Counted from the first letter of the stretch, positions 52,259 through 61,357 are shown. The stretch: 64,000 nucleotides of DNA from Paenibacillus pabuli (GCF_023101145.1 NZ_CP073714.1:4960001-5024000); one strand, 5' to 3'. Program-made: numbers and translations. Notes: generated by a model not told the origin, from the letters alone.

Positions 52259-52295
52259 GCAAAAATCCCTCTCGCATATGCGCTGCGGAAGGGAT
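52259..52295 (-). repeat. Right 37-bp direct repeat (attachment-site-like) and gerW terminator
   Basis: One-base variant of 6956-6992. It lies 15 bp after the gerW stop codon and forms its terminator hairpin, so it is probably the original host copy. Confidence 0.85.
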
Positions 52296-52309
52296 TTCAA
52301 CCGATTTTT

Positions 52310-52804
52310 TTAGCTGTACGTAGAAGGATCAGGTGTGACAGGAATGCCTGACTCTGTAGGGTTGGCTGCATTCCGATTGCGGAACATGTCCTGAATTCGG
52401 TCCATCACATAAGGTGTTGAATCAATCAGTTTCTCGAAAAGATGCGTAGAATTGTCAAGCGGAACGATGTGAACGCCCTGTTTGCCAACCACGAGGAACG
52501 CGATAGGACGAATGGATACGCCGCCCCCGCTTCCGCCTCCAAATGGTGAGTGAACTGATGCGGAACTTGCATGCTCGGTAGAGCTGCTTCCGTTGCTTCC
52601 GTTGCCACCTTTGCTGCTGCTTCCATCGTTCACATGAAAATCACTGCCACCTGCAGCGAATCCAAATCCGACTTTACTGATCGGCAGGATTACAGTACCA
52701 TCAGGTGTTTCAACCGCATCGCCCACGATTGTATTGACATCCACCATGGCCTTGATATTCTCCATTGCGGTTTCCATTAAGCCTTGAATTGGATGATCTG
52801 ACAT
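52310..52804 (-). CDS. gerW: Sporulation protein GerW/YtfJ
   Basis: A 164-residue member of the YtfJ family. It has NIKAMVDVNTIVGDAVETPDGTVILPISKVGFGFAAGGSDF, a Gly/Ser-rich linker with GGGSGGGVSIRPIAFLVV, and DRIQDMF near the end. In Bacillus it is a forespore-made protein needed for germination and SleB function. The gene is intact up to its own terminator, so the adjacent element did not damage it. Confidence 0.92.
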   Translation of the reverse strand: MSDHPIQGLMETAMENIKAMVDVNTIVGDAVETPDGTVILPISKVGFGFAAGGSDFHVNDGSSSKGGNGSNGSSSTEHASSASVHSPFGGGSGGGVSIRPIAFLVVGKQGVHIVPLDNSTHLFEKLIDSTPYVMDRIQDMFRNRNAANPTESGIPVTPDPSTYS

Positions 52805-52986
52805 TTAAATTCCCTCCAGTTTCATTTTAAACTAGGTTTGATCTAACCATATCATCCCCAAACTTAATGGGACTTATGTAAATAGCATTAACTACACCGT
52901 GATCAAATAATTCATATCGTTTACATGGCAAAGCATACATTACACATAGCCGAAACAGGGTATGAGGACAACACAGCAAATCCCAG

Positions 52987-53715
52987 CTATAAATCGGATT
53001 TGCTGTGCCTCTTGAGCTTCAGCTTGCGTCTGCGCCGTTGTTCTTTTAAGAGTTTGAACCACATCCGCCATCCTCCCTCCACTTGAAGCACTCGGGTTAA
53101 TAACGTAAGCACTGCAACCATGACTGCTGTAATACGGATCTTTAGTTTCCAATCCAGCTCGGTATGGAACTCCATCTCGTCTTCCCACACCGGCACAACT
53201 TGTAACACTGGCGTTTGTTCAAAGCGGATTTGATAAGAGAGGTATCCAACGATAATCGACTTAATACTCCATATCCAACCAATGAGAATAGCCGTATACG
53301 CCGCGTCACCGACTCCTACACGGGTAGACCAGAATAAATGAGTCATATGTACACGAGTTAGCGTTTGTTTGATCCAGAGTTTCAGTGCCTCCGTTGCCCG
53401 AAGCATGACTTTTACATCTTTTGCCCATTTTTTGACTTTACGTTTGTTCACACGCTCGCTGCCCTGGGCTTCTCCCCTTGAATGATTCATTCGCTGTTCT
53501 GTCTTGACCAGGAAACCTTCCTTCATATTGCGAAAAACAATACTGGGAATTTCATAGTTAATACGCACAATGCCATATAACAGACGAACCGTAATCTTTG
53601 CATAATCATCATGATTATGTTTCCTAAATGTAAAATGCACATGAACATACGAGATGAGGACTGCGACAAGAAGCAGTGCGATCAACAAGCCGATTCCTCC
53701 AAGCCAAATCCACAC
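52987..53715 (-). CDS. DUF2953 membrane protein
   Basis: From the GTG at 53715 (after GGAGG) the protein has about 242 residues. An N-terminal membrane helix (residues 3-25) leads to the DUF2953 core, where MHVHFTFRKHNHDDYAKITVRLLYGI-type strands give way to a basic helical stretch, LFWSTRVGVGDAAYTAILIGWIWSI and PVWEDEMEFHTELDWKLKIRI. Found near gerW and scpB in many spore formers; the function is not established. Confidence 0.85.
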   Translation of the reverse strand: MWIWLGGIGLLIALLLVAVLISYVHVHFTFRKHNHDDYAKITVRLLYGIVRINYEIPSIVFRNMKEGFLVKTEQRMNHSRGEAQGSERVNKRKVKKWAKDVKVMLRATEALKLWIKQTLTRVHMTHLFWSTRVGVGDAAYTAILIGWIWSIKSIIVGYLSYQIRFEQTPVLQVVPVWEDEMEFHTELDWKLKIRITAVMVAVLTLLTRVLQVEGGWRMWFKLLKEQRRRRKLKLKRHSKSDL

Positions 53716-53847
53716 AGGCCTTACCTCCAAGCCCTCAATTCTTTTCTCGTCTAGTATGGCACTCTATATTGCAAAAAATTCACGTCCGACCTGAAAATTC
53801 CATAAATCTTTGGGCGGTCCACCTTGAAATACATTCTTCATACCACG

Positions 53848-53883
53848 TCAAAAAAACCGATCCCTAAAAAGGTACCGGTTTTG
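53848..53883 (-). terminator. Terminator after scpB
   Basis: Minus-strand AACCGGTACC..GGGATCGGTT hairpin followed by seven T. Confidence 0.7.
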
Positions 53884-53909
53884 AAATCATCCAAAATCCA
53901 AAGTCAAAG

Positions 53910-54572
53910 CTATGAATTCAAAGCATCATCTTCATTCGTTATATCCTTTGCATCTGCATCGTCTTCAAGATTTGTACTATCCAGGTTCAGGTCCGCATGC
54001 TGCACATCCAATTTTTCAAAAAGCAACTGCGTTTCCTCCTCCAGGTTTTCGGAATCTTCAAACAATCCTGGCTCAGGCAGATCCTTGAGCGAAGCCAATC
54101 CAAAGTAATCCAAAAAAGACTTGGTCGTGCCATATAGAATGGGGCGTCCAATGGCCTCAGCCCGCCCCACTTCCTGGATCAGATCCTTGTTCACAAGTGT
54201 ATGAATGGCACGTTCGGACTTTACGCCACGAATCTCCTCTATCTCCACCCGCGTGATGGGTTGACGATACGCCACAATGGCGAGCGTCTCCAGAGCCGCT
54301 TGGGATAAAGAGGTACGTGCAGGTGAATAAGCCAATTTCTCAAAATAAGCCGCATGTTCAGGCAAAGTACCCAATTGGACGACCCCTGCAATTTTAAGTA
54401 TTTGTACGCCTCGCCCCTGGTTGGCAAATTCAGCGATCATTTCTTCAATCGCATCCGACACCAGTTCGGTTCGTTGATCCACGATTTCGGCGATTTGTTT
54501 AATGCTCAGCCCCTCTTCTCCGGACAAAAACAGCAGGCCTTCAATAATCGATTTCAATTTCGGAAAATCCAT
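53910..54572 (-). CDS. scpB: Segregation and condensation protein B
   Basis: About 220 residues. Two winged-helix domains (residues 5-80 and 85-160), with LSQAALETLAIVAYRQPITRVEIEEIRGVKSERAI, the family signature, near residues 90-125. The C-terminal 50 residues are acidic. It regulates the SMC-kleisin complex that organises and separates chromosomes. The start lies inside the scpA 3' end (32-bp overlap), so the two are coupled. Confidence 0.95.
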   Translation of the reverse strand: MDFPKLKSIIEGLLFLSGEEGLSIKQIAEIVDQRTELVSDAIEEMIAEFANQGRGVQILKIAGVVQLGTLPEHAAYFEKLAYSPARTSLSQAALETLAIVAYRQPITRVEIEEIRGVKSERAIHTLVNKDLIQEVGRAEAIGRPILYGTTKSFLDYFGLASLKDLPEPGLFEDSENLEEETQLLFEKLDVQHADLNLDSTNLEDDADAKDITNEDDALNS

Positions 54573-55341
54573 GATTCTTTGTTTCCCCTCTCCACTCCAT
54601 AACGATATCCTCAAACATCCGCTCCTGATAACATACGATCTGCTTCATCTTCATGAGCTCAAGCACCGCCAGAAATGTGACAACAATCTCATGCCGGTAG
54701 ATCTGGTTATCCAACAGCTTCGAAAATAACAGCCTGCCTCCCGGCCCCATGCTTTCCAAAGCGCCAACGACATCACGAATGCGATCTTTAACCGAGATTT
54801 CATCTCGTTGGATCCTCGTTACAGTTGTCCGCTTCTCCGCCTTGCGCAGCGCCTTCTGGAACGCAGCAATCAGATCCGAGGTATGCAAACCCTCAACCGG
54901 ATTCGATTGTGCTTCTACAGGCATATACGGTCGCAAATCCTCGGGCTCCTTTGAGAAAATAAGGCTGCGTTCCCACTCCCGTTCATGTAAGTGCCGCGCA
55001 ATTCCCTTGTATTTGCGATATTCAATCAGACGTGCAATCAGTTCTGCACGTGGATCATAATCTTCATCTTCCATATATGCATAATCCTCGAAGTCCTCAA
55101 TTACCGGAGGTTTGGGCAGTAATAGTTTGCTCTTGATCGACAGAAGTGTTGCTGCCATTACCAGAAATTCACTCGTAATATCCAACTCCAGCTCCTGCAT
55201 CGAATGCAGATACGCCATATATTGATCGGTAATATCGCTGATGGGAATATCCTGGATATGAATCTCTGCCTTATCAATCAGATGAAGCAGCAGATCCAAA
55301 GGCCCTTCAAAAGTCTCCAGTTTGTATGTAACTACCGTCAC
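54541..55341 (-). CDS. scpA: Segregation and condensation protein A (kleisin)
   Basis: From the GTG at 55341 the protein has 266 residues and starts in VTYKLETFEGPLDLLLHLIDKAEI, the family N-terminus. The C-terminal winged helix contains RHEIVVTFLAVLELMKMKQI. It bridges the SMC heads. The B. subtilis ypuF gene usually upstream is not seen here. A small gap separates it from ribH. Confidence 0.95.
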   Translation of the reverse strand: MTVVTYKLETFEGPLDLLLHLIDKAEIHIQDIPISDITDQYMAYLHSMQELELDITSEFLVMAATLLSIKSKLLLPKPPVIEDFEDYAYMEDEDYDPRAELIARLIEYRKYKGIARHLHEREWERSLIFSKEPEDLRPYMPVEAQSNPVEGLHTSDLIAAFQKALRKAEKRTTVTRIQRDEISVKDRIRDVVGALESMGPGGRLLFSKLLDNQIYRHEIVVTFLAVLELMKMKQIVCYQERMFEDIVMEWRGETKNHGFSEIEIDY

Positions 55342-55443
55342 TAGACGAATCCTCCCGCCAGAAAAATAAAAACCCCCGCTAAGCCGCCGAATCCGGTCTC
55401 CCGTTTTCGTCTGCGCAGAGCAGGGCACTATATTAAATAAGCA

Positions 55444-55911
55444 CTATTTTAGCTGTTTCGTCAAGTTCGCCATTTCAATAGCGGCAGTAGCTGCATCCCA
55501 GCCTTTGTTTCCTGCCTTTGTTCCAGCACGTTCAATGGCTTGTTCAATATTCTCTGTTGTAACCAAACCGAAGATCGTAGGTACGCCTGTTTTCAGGTTA
55601 ATTGCAGCTACACCCTTCGCCATCTCATTGCACACATAATCATAATGTGTCGTTGAACCCCGGATAACCGTCCCCAATGTAATGACAGCATCGTATTTTC
55701 CACTTTCAGCCATTTTTTGGGCAATCAACGGGATTTCAAAGGCTCCTGGAACCCACGCTACATCCACTTCATCATCTTGTACTCCGTGACGTTTGAACGC
55801 ATCCAATGCTCCGCTGAGCAATTTGCTTGTAATAAACTCGTTAAACCGTCCTACAACCACTCCATATTTTAATCCTTCCGATACCAAATGTCCTTCAAAA
55901 AAGTGTGGCAT
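55444..55911 (-). CDS. ribH: 6,7-dimethyl-8-ribityllumazine synthase
   Basis: A 155-residue lumazine synthase. Motifs GRFNEFITSKLL, WVPGAFEIPL, GTVIRGSTTHYDYV and GNKGWDAATAAIEM are all present. It condenses 5-amino-6-ribitylamino-uracil with dihydroxybutanone phosphate. Last gene of the rib operon, 20 bp after ribBA. Confidence 0.97.
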   Translation of the reverse strand: MPHFFEGHLVSEGLKYGVVVGRFNEFITSKLLSGALDAFKRHGVQDDEVDVAWVPGAFEIPLIAQKMAESGKYDAVITLGTVIRGSTTHYDYVCNEMAKGVAAINLKTGVPTIFGLVTTENIEQAIERAGTKAGNKGWDAATAAIEMANLTKQLK

Positions 55912-55931
55912 TCAAGTCATCTCCCTAATTG

Positions 55932-57170
55932 TCAGTTTTTTTCTTCATTTTGTTCAATATCGTCGAACTTCAGCATATGGCCAAGCTTCGACTGCTTCGT
56001 GTGCAGGTAGACCGTATTATCCTCATTCTCTTCCATCTGAATCGGAACTCGTTCCACCACTTCAAGTCCGTAACCTTCAAGTCCTTTAATCTTGCGTGGA
56101 TTGTTGGTTAACAACCGAATTTGTCGAACACCTAGATCCTTAAGAATTTGGGCACCAATGCCGTAATCTCGCAGATCAGCTGCAAATCCAAGCTTCAGAT
56201 TGGCATCCACAGTGTCCAGACCTTCCTCTTGCAGTTTGTAAGCTTTGAGTTTGTTAATCAGTCCAATACCGCGGCCTTCCTGTCTCATATATAGCAGGAC
56301 GCCATTTCCTTCGTCATGAATCTGTTTCAATGCAGCATCGAATTGTGGACCACAGTCACATCGATGAGAATGGAATACATCCCCTGTGAGACATTCGGAG
56401 TGTACGCGGACCAGTACTGGTTTCGATCCATCAATTTCGCCTTTAACCAAAGCGACATGTTCCTTGTTGTCCACCGCATTGGTGTACGCCACCGCCTGGA
56501 ATTCACCAAAGTCCGTTGGCATACGCACAGCTACTTCGCGTTGAACCAACTGTTCCTTCTCATTCCGGTACCGAATCATATCCTGAATACTGATTAGTTT
56601 CAGATCATGCTTGCGGGCGATCTCCTGCAGATCCGGAAGTCGGGCCATTGTACCATCTTCCTTAATCACTTCACAGATAACACCTGCCGGGTAGGAACCG
56701 CACATAATGGCTAGATCTACAGCCGCTTCCGTATGTCCCGCACGCCGCAGTACACCGCCATCCTTGGCGATAAGTGGGAACATGTGGCCAGGCTTGCGGA
56801 AATCTCCGCTTTTCGCTTCGGGATCAATTAGACCCTTGACTGTAATGGAGCGTTCATGAGCCGAGATGCCAGTTGTAGTATCTTTATGATCTACTGAGAC
56901 GGTAAAGGCCGTTCCATGAAAGTCCGTATTTTGCTGGACCATAGGTTTCAGGTTAAGTTCATCGGCACGTTGCTGTGTAATGGGAACACATACCAGACCT
57001 CGGCCTTCAGTAATCATGAAATTGATCACTTCAGGTGTAGCCTTTTCGGCCAAAGCGATAAAGTCGCCTTCATTCTCCCGATCCTCATCATCCACCACAA
57101 TGACAGGTTTACCCTGCATCAGATCGTAGATGGCTTCCTCAATAGGATTCAGAATGGATTGCTCTGACAT
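55932..57170 (-). CDS. ribBA: Bifunctional DHBP synthase / GTP cyclohydrolase II
   Basis: The protein has 412 residues. The N-terminal RibB domain (about 1-205) has DDEDRENEGDF and HTEAAVDLAIMCG. The C-terminal GTP cyclohydrolase II domain (about 207-405) has the zinc-binding region SECLTGDVFHSHRCDCGPQ and QEGRGIGLINK. It makes both starting compounds of riboflavin. Ribosome site GGAGGG. Confidence 0.97.
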   Translation of the reverse strand: MSEQSILNPIEEAIYDLMQGKPVIVVDDEDRENEGDFIALAEKATPEVINFMITEGRGLVCVPITQQRADELNLKPMVQQNTDFHGTAFTVSVDHKDTTTGISAHERSITVKGLIDPEAKSGDFRKPGHMFPLIAKDGGVLRRAGHTEAAVDLAIMCGSYPAGVICEVIKEDGTMARLPDLQEIARKHDLKLISIQDMIRYRNEKEQLVQREVAVRMPTDFGEFQAVAYTNAVDNKEHVALVKGEIDGSKPVLVRVHSECLTGDVFHSHRCDCGPQFDAALKQIHDEGNGVLLYMRQEGRGIGLINKLKAYKLQEEGLDTVDANLKLGFAADLRDYGIGAQILKDLGVRQIRLLTNNPRKIKGLEGYGLEVVERVPIQMEENEDNTVYLHTKQSKLGHMLKFDDIEQNEEKN

Positions 57171-57227
57171 AGGTCACCCTCCAGTTTCCATTTCAATTTA
57201 TATTTGTATTAAATCAATTACGATTAG

Positions 57228-57896
57228 TTAAGCAAATCCGTGATTAGACAGGAATTCCTCACTGATACTTCGCGGTTTACCCGCACCGTTCTTTTCATGT
57301 CCCTTGCTATAATGAAGCAGATGATCGACATATTTGCCCAAAATATCACACTCAATATTGATGGTGTCACCCGTCTTTTTCACATTTAATACAGTCTCAC
57401 CGATGGTATGTGGAATAATGGATACGGTGAATGCAGTCTGCGAAGTATGCACAACGGTCAGACTAATTCCGTCCAGGGTTACAGACCCTTTGGGTATCAG
57501 ATATTTAAACAGCTGCGTATCATCAGGTTTGATCTCGAAAACAATTGCATTCTGGTCACGTGTAATGCTGCCAATGACCCCAGTGCCATCGACATGGCCC
57601 TGAACGATATGCCCGCCAAAACGACCACCTGACAGCATGGCTCGCTCCAGATTAACTTTGCTGCCGGATTGCAATTGACTAAGATTGGTATGTCGATATG
57701 TCTCAGGCATCACATCGGCAGTAAAACCGCCACCTTCCAGGGTTGTCGCCGTTAAGCATACCCCGTTTACTGCTACACTATCGCCAATCTTTAGGTCGTT
57801 CATGATGGCGGAAGCTCCGATATTCAGGACCATCGCTTCACCTTTCCGGCCTATGCGCCGGATCTGACCGACTTCTTCCACCAAACCGGTAAACAT
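57228..57896 (-). CDS. ribE: Riboflavin synthase alpha chain
   Basis: A 222-residue protein with the two duplicated lumazine-binding barrels (1-97 and 98-200). It starts MFTGLVEEVGQI, with GDSVAVNGVCLT and GHIVQGHVDGTG in the first barrel and LKPDDTQLFKYLIPKGSVTLDGISLTV-type sequence in the second. It converts two lumazines to riboflavin. Confidence 0.96.
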   Translation of the reverse strand: MFTGLVEEVGQIRRIGRKGEAMVLNIGASAIMNDLKIGDSVAVNGVCLTATTLEGGGFTADVMPETYRHTNLSQLQSGSKVNLERAMLSGGRFGGHIVQGHVDGTGVIGSITRDQNAIVFEIKPDDTQLFKYLIPKGSVTLDGISLTVVHTSQTAFTVSIIPHTIGETVLNVKKTGDTINIECDILGKYVDHLLHYSKGHEKNGAGKPRSISEEFLSNHGFA

Positions 57897-57938
57897 GCTA
57901 CCGCCTCCTTTATTTATTTCGTTATCGTAAATTCAATT

Positions 57939-59042
57939 TTATTCAGGCCAAACCGGGATTCCACCAATGCTGATATTATCCCCAACTTTCTCAATCTCCA
58001 GCTGATGTAATTGAATCGCCTGACTCATGCGCTCCACACCCTCAAAGCGGAAACTTCCCGGAGTATCGTATCCTCCGACAATTTTCGGAGCAATGAACAT
58101 AAGCAATCTGTCAACAAGTCGCGTTTCCAGCATAGCCCCATTCAATGTGCCTCCACCTTCCAGAAGAATCGAACCGATCTCACGCTCACCGAGCTTGCTG
58201 AGTGCACTCAACAGATCGACACGTGGTCCAGGACCGCAGCGTATGATCTCCACACCATAGGCTTCCAGCCGCTCAGCCGCTTCAGGACTCGCCTCATCCG
58301 TTGTAAGCACCCAGGTTGGTGCAAGACCATCCTTGACCATTTTGGCCCCTACAGGCAGACGCAGCTTGGAATCAACCACGATTCGTACCGGGCTGATCCC
58401 TTCCACTTGCAAGCGGGTTGTAAGCTCCGGATTGTCAGCAATGACCGTTTCCACACCAACCATAATTCCTTGATGACGATGGCGAAGAGCATGGACGATC
58501 TCGCGAGCTGACTCGTTGGAGATCCATTTGCTGTCACCGCTGCGCGTAGCAATTTTGCCATCCAGTGTAGATGCCGTCTTCAGAGTCACAAAAGGGAGAC
58601 CTGTTGTAATGTATTTAATGAATTTCTCGTTCATCCGTCTTCCGCGCTCACGCAGCACTCCAACTTCAACTTCGATCCCTTGTTGACGCAGCATGCTGAT
58701 CCCTCTGCCGGAGACTTGCGGATTCGGATCTTCGCAGCACACGACGACACGTTTCACTTTCTCATGAATGAGACGTTCGCTGCATGGTGGAGTCTTTCCG
58801 TAATGACTGCAGGGTTCAAGCGTAACGTACACTGTACTACCTTCAGCATCACTGCCCGCCATGTTCAGTGCATGAACCTCAGCATGACCCGTTCCCCGTT
58901 TAAGATGACTTCCAAGGCCCACGATTCGCCCTTCTTTTACAACGACACACCCTACGACCGGATTGATTCCAGTCTGCCCTTGGGCCCGTTCTGCCATATC
59001 CAGTGCCAGCGCCATATAAAATTCATCATTAATCATTTCCAA
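57939..59042 (-). CDS. ribD: Bifunctional diaminohydroxyphosphoribosylaminopyrimidine deaminase / reductase
   Basis: The protein has 367 residues. The N-terminal deaminase (about 1-145) has zinc ligands in GHAEVHAL and the PCSHYGKTPPC motif. The C-terminal reductase (about 147-365) has TLDGKIAT, SKWISNESAREIVHALRH and LLEGGGTLNGAML. First gene of the operon under the FMN riboswitch. The start may be TTG at 59042 or ATG at 59036. Confidence 0.96.
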   Translation of the reverse strand: MEMINDEFYMALALDMAERAQGQTGINPVVGCVVVKEGRIVGLGSHLKRGTGHAEVHALNMAGSDAEGSTVYVTLEPCSHYGKTPPCSERLIHEKVKRVVVCCEDPNPQVSGRGISMLRQQGIEVEVGVLRERGRRMNEKFIKYITTGLPFVTLKTASTLDGKIATRSGDSKWISNESAREIVHALRHRHQGIMVGVETVIADNPELTTRLQVEGISPVRIVVDSKLRLPVGAKMVKDGLAPTWVLTTDEASPEAAERLEAYGVEIIRCGPGPRVDLLSALSKLGEREIGSILLEGGGTLNGAMLETRLVDRLLMFIAPKIVGGYDTPGSFRFEGVERMSQAIQLHQLEIEKVGDNISIGGIPVWPE

Positions 59043-59226
59043 ATCCGTTCACCCCACGGTTAAAATCTTGAGTTTAGACCTCCCTTCCAACAGAGAGGCA
59101 TGTTCCATATCCAATAAGAAAAACGTCTATCGAAGTACTCCTAGGAAGCCAGACCGCGTTTAAAGGAATTTTTTCTTGCAATATCAGGAACATCATGCTT
59201 CGAAGTTTTTACTTTACTGATATTAT

Positions 59227-59263
59227 AAAAAAATCCCCGTCGAACAATCCGTTCGATGGGGAT
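59227..59263 (-). terminator. Terminator of the FMN riboswitch expression platform
   Basis: Minus-strand ATCCCC..GAACGG/..GTTCGACGGGGAT hairpin followed by seven T, between the riboswitch and ribD. It would form when FMN is bound. Confidence 0.8.
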
Positions 59264-59516
59264 GATGAGAGACATGTGTCACCAGCAGTAACTTTGATAC
59301 AGCACCAACAACACTTCGCCCAAACTTCATTTCTGGCAAGTGAAAACAGACACATACCTTAAATGAACTTTAATTACAGGTAAAGAGCTTCTATGATGTG
59401 GCATATGTATGAAGATTGCCGGAAAAGTAACCGGATTTCTCCCTGCACAGGAAATGAATTCGTCAAAAACTGTACAGCAACACTACTGCGGAATGCGGTC
59501 CTGCGGACTGCACCCT
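59264..59516 (-). other. Leader between FMN aptamer and terminator, no gene seen
   Basis: About 250 bp without coding signal. The distance between aptamer and terminator is longer than usual, so an alternative antiterminator pairing must span it. Confidence 0.5.
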
Positions 59517-59677
59517 CTCCTTCTCCCATCCAGACTATACTGTCGGTTCTGGAATTACACCAGATCAGCCATCTGCCACAGGCAGACGGGTCACGGACTT
59601 TGCATCAATGCTGGATAGATATCCTCACATCATGCATCACCGCCGGTAGGGAATTGCACCCTGCCCTGAAGGATTCG
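59517..59677 (-). ncRNA. FMN riboswitch (RFN element)
   Basis: On the minus strand the conserved aptamer pieces follow in order: CTTCAGGGCAGGGTG, CCTACCGGCGGTGATG, AGTCCGTGACCC, GATCTGGTGTAATTCCAG and ATAGTCTGGATGGGAGAAGG. It senses FMN and controls ribD-ribE-ribBA-ribH. Confidence 0.95.
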
Positions 59678-59806
59678 CTTTCGTTATTAATTGGATGTTA
59701 GCACTTTAATGCCAAAAAATCAATTGTTTTTTGTTCCTTTTTGTCACATACTAACTTTTAATAAGCTTAGATACACCTAAAACCGCAGCTCTTCCGAGAT
59801 ACGAAG

Positions 59807-61120
59807 CTACAGATCAGGAAAACACCAGCTTGCCATATGTTTCAAATCTTTGGCGTTATGAAACGGAATCCGATCCGGTTCTGGCTGAGACGAAGCAGGG
59901 GCTGGCATTTCCCGGGCAACCCTTCTGACCCAGCTCGTGGAATCGATGGCAATTGCCGAACATTGCCATCGTTCATCCGGTCGTGGACGAACGGTCAGGA
60001 CCAAATCTGCTTTTCCAGGCATCTCAGCAAAAACACCATCCAAATATTCGACAATGGCACGCTTGTCCTTAACTTCATGACAGTATACAGTAATCCATGC
60101 GCCTTCACGTACCCGAACTGCATATACGTCTCCAGGCTGTACTTCACCGATTCCGGCATCAGGAGACTTTTTGGGCGCCTTGGCATAAACTACTTTTCTG
60201 CTTTCAAAAGCCCCGACAATCGTCTCTTTCAGCGATGGATTTGGTTCTGGCCTCTCCTCAAGGGAAACATCACTGCAGTCATAATCACCGAATATTTTGA
60301 TCAGATTTTTTTCATTCACGCCAACAGACGAATTCCACCAGGCCAGAGGTGCCTGCACCTCAACCCGAACGTTTGGCCGCTGGTCCCGATTGACGTACGA
60401 CGTGAATGACGTGATCATGCCTGGATGCTCCGGCGTATCCAAAATGCCGATTAAAGCTAACGTTTCCAGCAGATCACGGTACACATATATCTTTTTAGCC
60501 GGCAGGAGACGTTCTTTCTTCAGTAATTCTGCTGCCTTGCTATAACGTGTGTTGGGAGGCAAGTTACGAAGCACAGTCAGCACAGCACGGAATGTCCAGC
60601 GATCGTATGCGTTTGGAACAGGCAGTTCCTGCGATTCAGACAGCTCTCTGAGAGCGAGTACATGTCCAAGGATATCACCATCCAGCGGTGTACCGTTCGT
60701 CATCCGCCAATACCATTGCAGCGACGTGTCAACTCCCTCATCTGCTGACAATCCGCAGACCTGACATGTATTCATGGATGGATATGGGGTAAGTTCATGG
60801 TCCGGCATACTGCTCGCGATGAGTTTGCCTGTCAGGAGCGAACGCCAGATCATGGGTGCCGACCACATAGAAGCCACGAAGCACTGCGCTGTTTCCTGAA
60901 GCGTCCAACGGTCAGCCAGTGTTTTCAGTTCACTAACGGTCTCATCATGCTGTGGCTTCACAAATTGATTTGGGAGATGGCCAGCCATCTTGAGACCTTC
61001 GAGATCTTGGCTGGATATGCTCTTTGGAACGACATGTCTTGAAGCCTGCAACTCCTCGTCCCACAACATTTTCTCACTATAAATTTGTTGAAGCAGTTTA
61101 AGCTGTTGAACAATATCCAA
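59807..61120 (-). CDS. Hypothetical 437-residue protein
   Basis: I do not recognise a family. The N-terminal third is helical (ADRWTLQETAQCFVASMWSAPMIW). A lone NTCQVCGL (near residue 117) may be part of a zinc site, but a second Cys pair is not evident. The C-terminal third is beta-rich with a VQPGDVYAVRVREGAWITVYCHEVKDKRAIVEYLDG unit, SH3- or PRC-like in style. It starts with TTG about 13 bases after AGGAGAGG. It sits between the ppiB terminator and the riboswitch as a single-gene unit and is not part of the B. subtilis neighbourhood. Confidence 0.75.
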   Translation of the reverse strand: MDIVQQLKLLQQIYSEKMLWDEELQASRHVVPKSISSQDLEGLKMAGHLPNQFVKPQHDETVSELKTLADRWTLQETAQCFVASMWSAPMIWRSLLTGKLIASSMPDHELTPYPSMNTCQVCGLSADEGVDTSLQWYWRMTNGTPLDGDILGHVLALRELSESQELPVPNAYDRWTFRAVLTVLRNLPPNTRYSKAAELLKKERLLPAKKIYVYRDLLETLALIGILDTPEHPGMITSFTSYVNRDQRPNVRVEVQAPLAWWNSSVGVNEKNLIKIFGDYDCSDVSLEERPEPNPSLKETIVGAFESRKVVYAKAPKKSPDAGIGEVQPGDVYAVRVREGAWITVYCHEVKDKRAIVEYLDGVFAEMPGKADLVLTVRPRPDERWQCSAIAIDSTSWVRRVAREMPAPASSQPEPDRIPFHNAKDLKHMASWCFPDL

Positions 61121-61285
61121 TGTTTCAGAACATCCTCTCCTGAAGGTAAACCCGATGGCAGACGAAACACCACACTTTTGGTTTCCCAGCTTGATTTATA
61201 GCCAGAATAACCCAGAATGGGCCTTCATGCCAGTTCCTTTTAGCTTATTTGGGACCAGTCATATATGCAAAAAGGCTAGAAAATG

Positions 61286-61327
61286 CAAAAAAACCCTGGT
61301 ACTTCTGTAACAGAAGTACCAGGGTTT
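61286..61327 (-). terminator. Terminator after ppiB
   Basis: A perfect 16-bp stem (AAACCCTGGTACTTCTGT and its complement) followed by T-rich sequence on both strands; it can act in either direction. Confidence 0.9.
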
Positions 61328-61357
61328 GCTCAGTCGTCCAAAGTTTTGTAAATTGGA

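Larger units (their letters stand above)
6956..52295. mobile_element. 45-kb phage-tail-like element (F-type tailocin candidate) flanked by 37-bp direct repeats
   Basis: The interval interrupts a conserved host gene order (gerW, scpB, scpA on one side; dacB, spmA, spmB on the other). It encodes tail tube, frameshifted tail chaperone, tape measure, muralytic hub, SLH-motif proteins, giant fibres, holin, amidase, glycosyltransferases and two sigma factors. Near-identical 37-bp repeats lie at both edges, 6956-6992 and 52259-52295, so excision through them would restore gerW-terminator-dacB. No terminase, portal, capsid, head protease, contractile sheath, integrase, recombinase or replication gene was found on either strand. 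A complete prophage is therefore unlikely. A headless tail particle released by the encoded holin and amidase is the best fit, by analogy with known F-type pyocins and monocins. The boundaries are inferred from the repeats. Confidence 0.8.

Noticed and set aside
6956..52295. Contractile tailocin (R-type) or extracellular contractile injection system
   Set aside because: No sheath protein, no gpW/gp25-like baseplate wedge, no AAA ATPase and no spike with PAAR/VgrG pattern was found; only one tube gene precedes the chaperone and tape measure.
6956..52295. Complete prophage
   Set aside because: No terminase, portal, capsid, protease, head-tail connector, integrase, repressor or replication gene was found on either strand.
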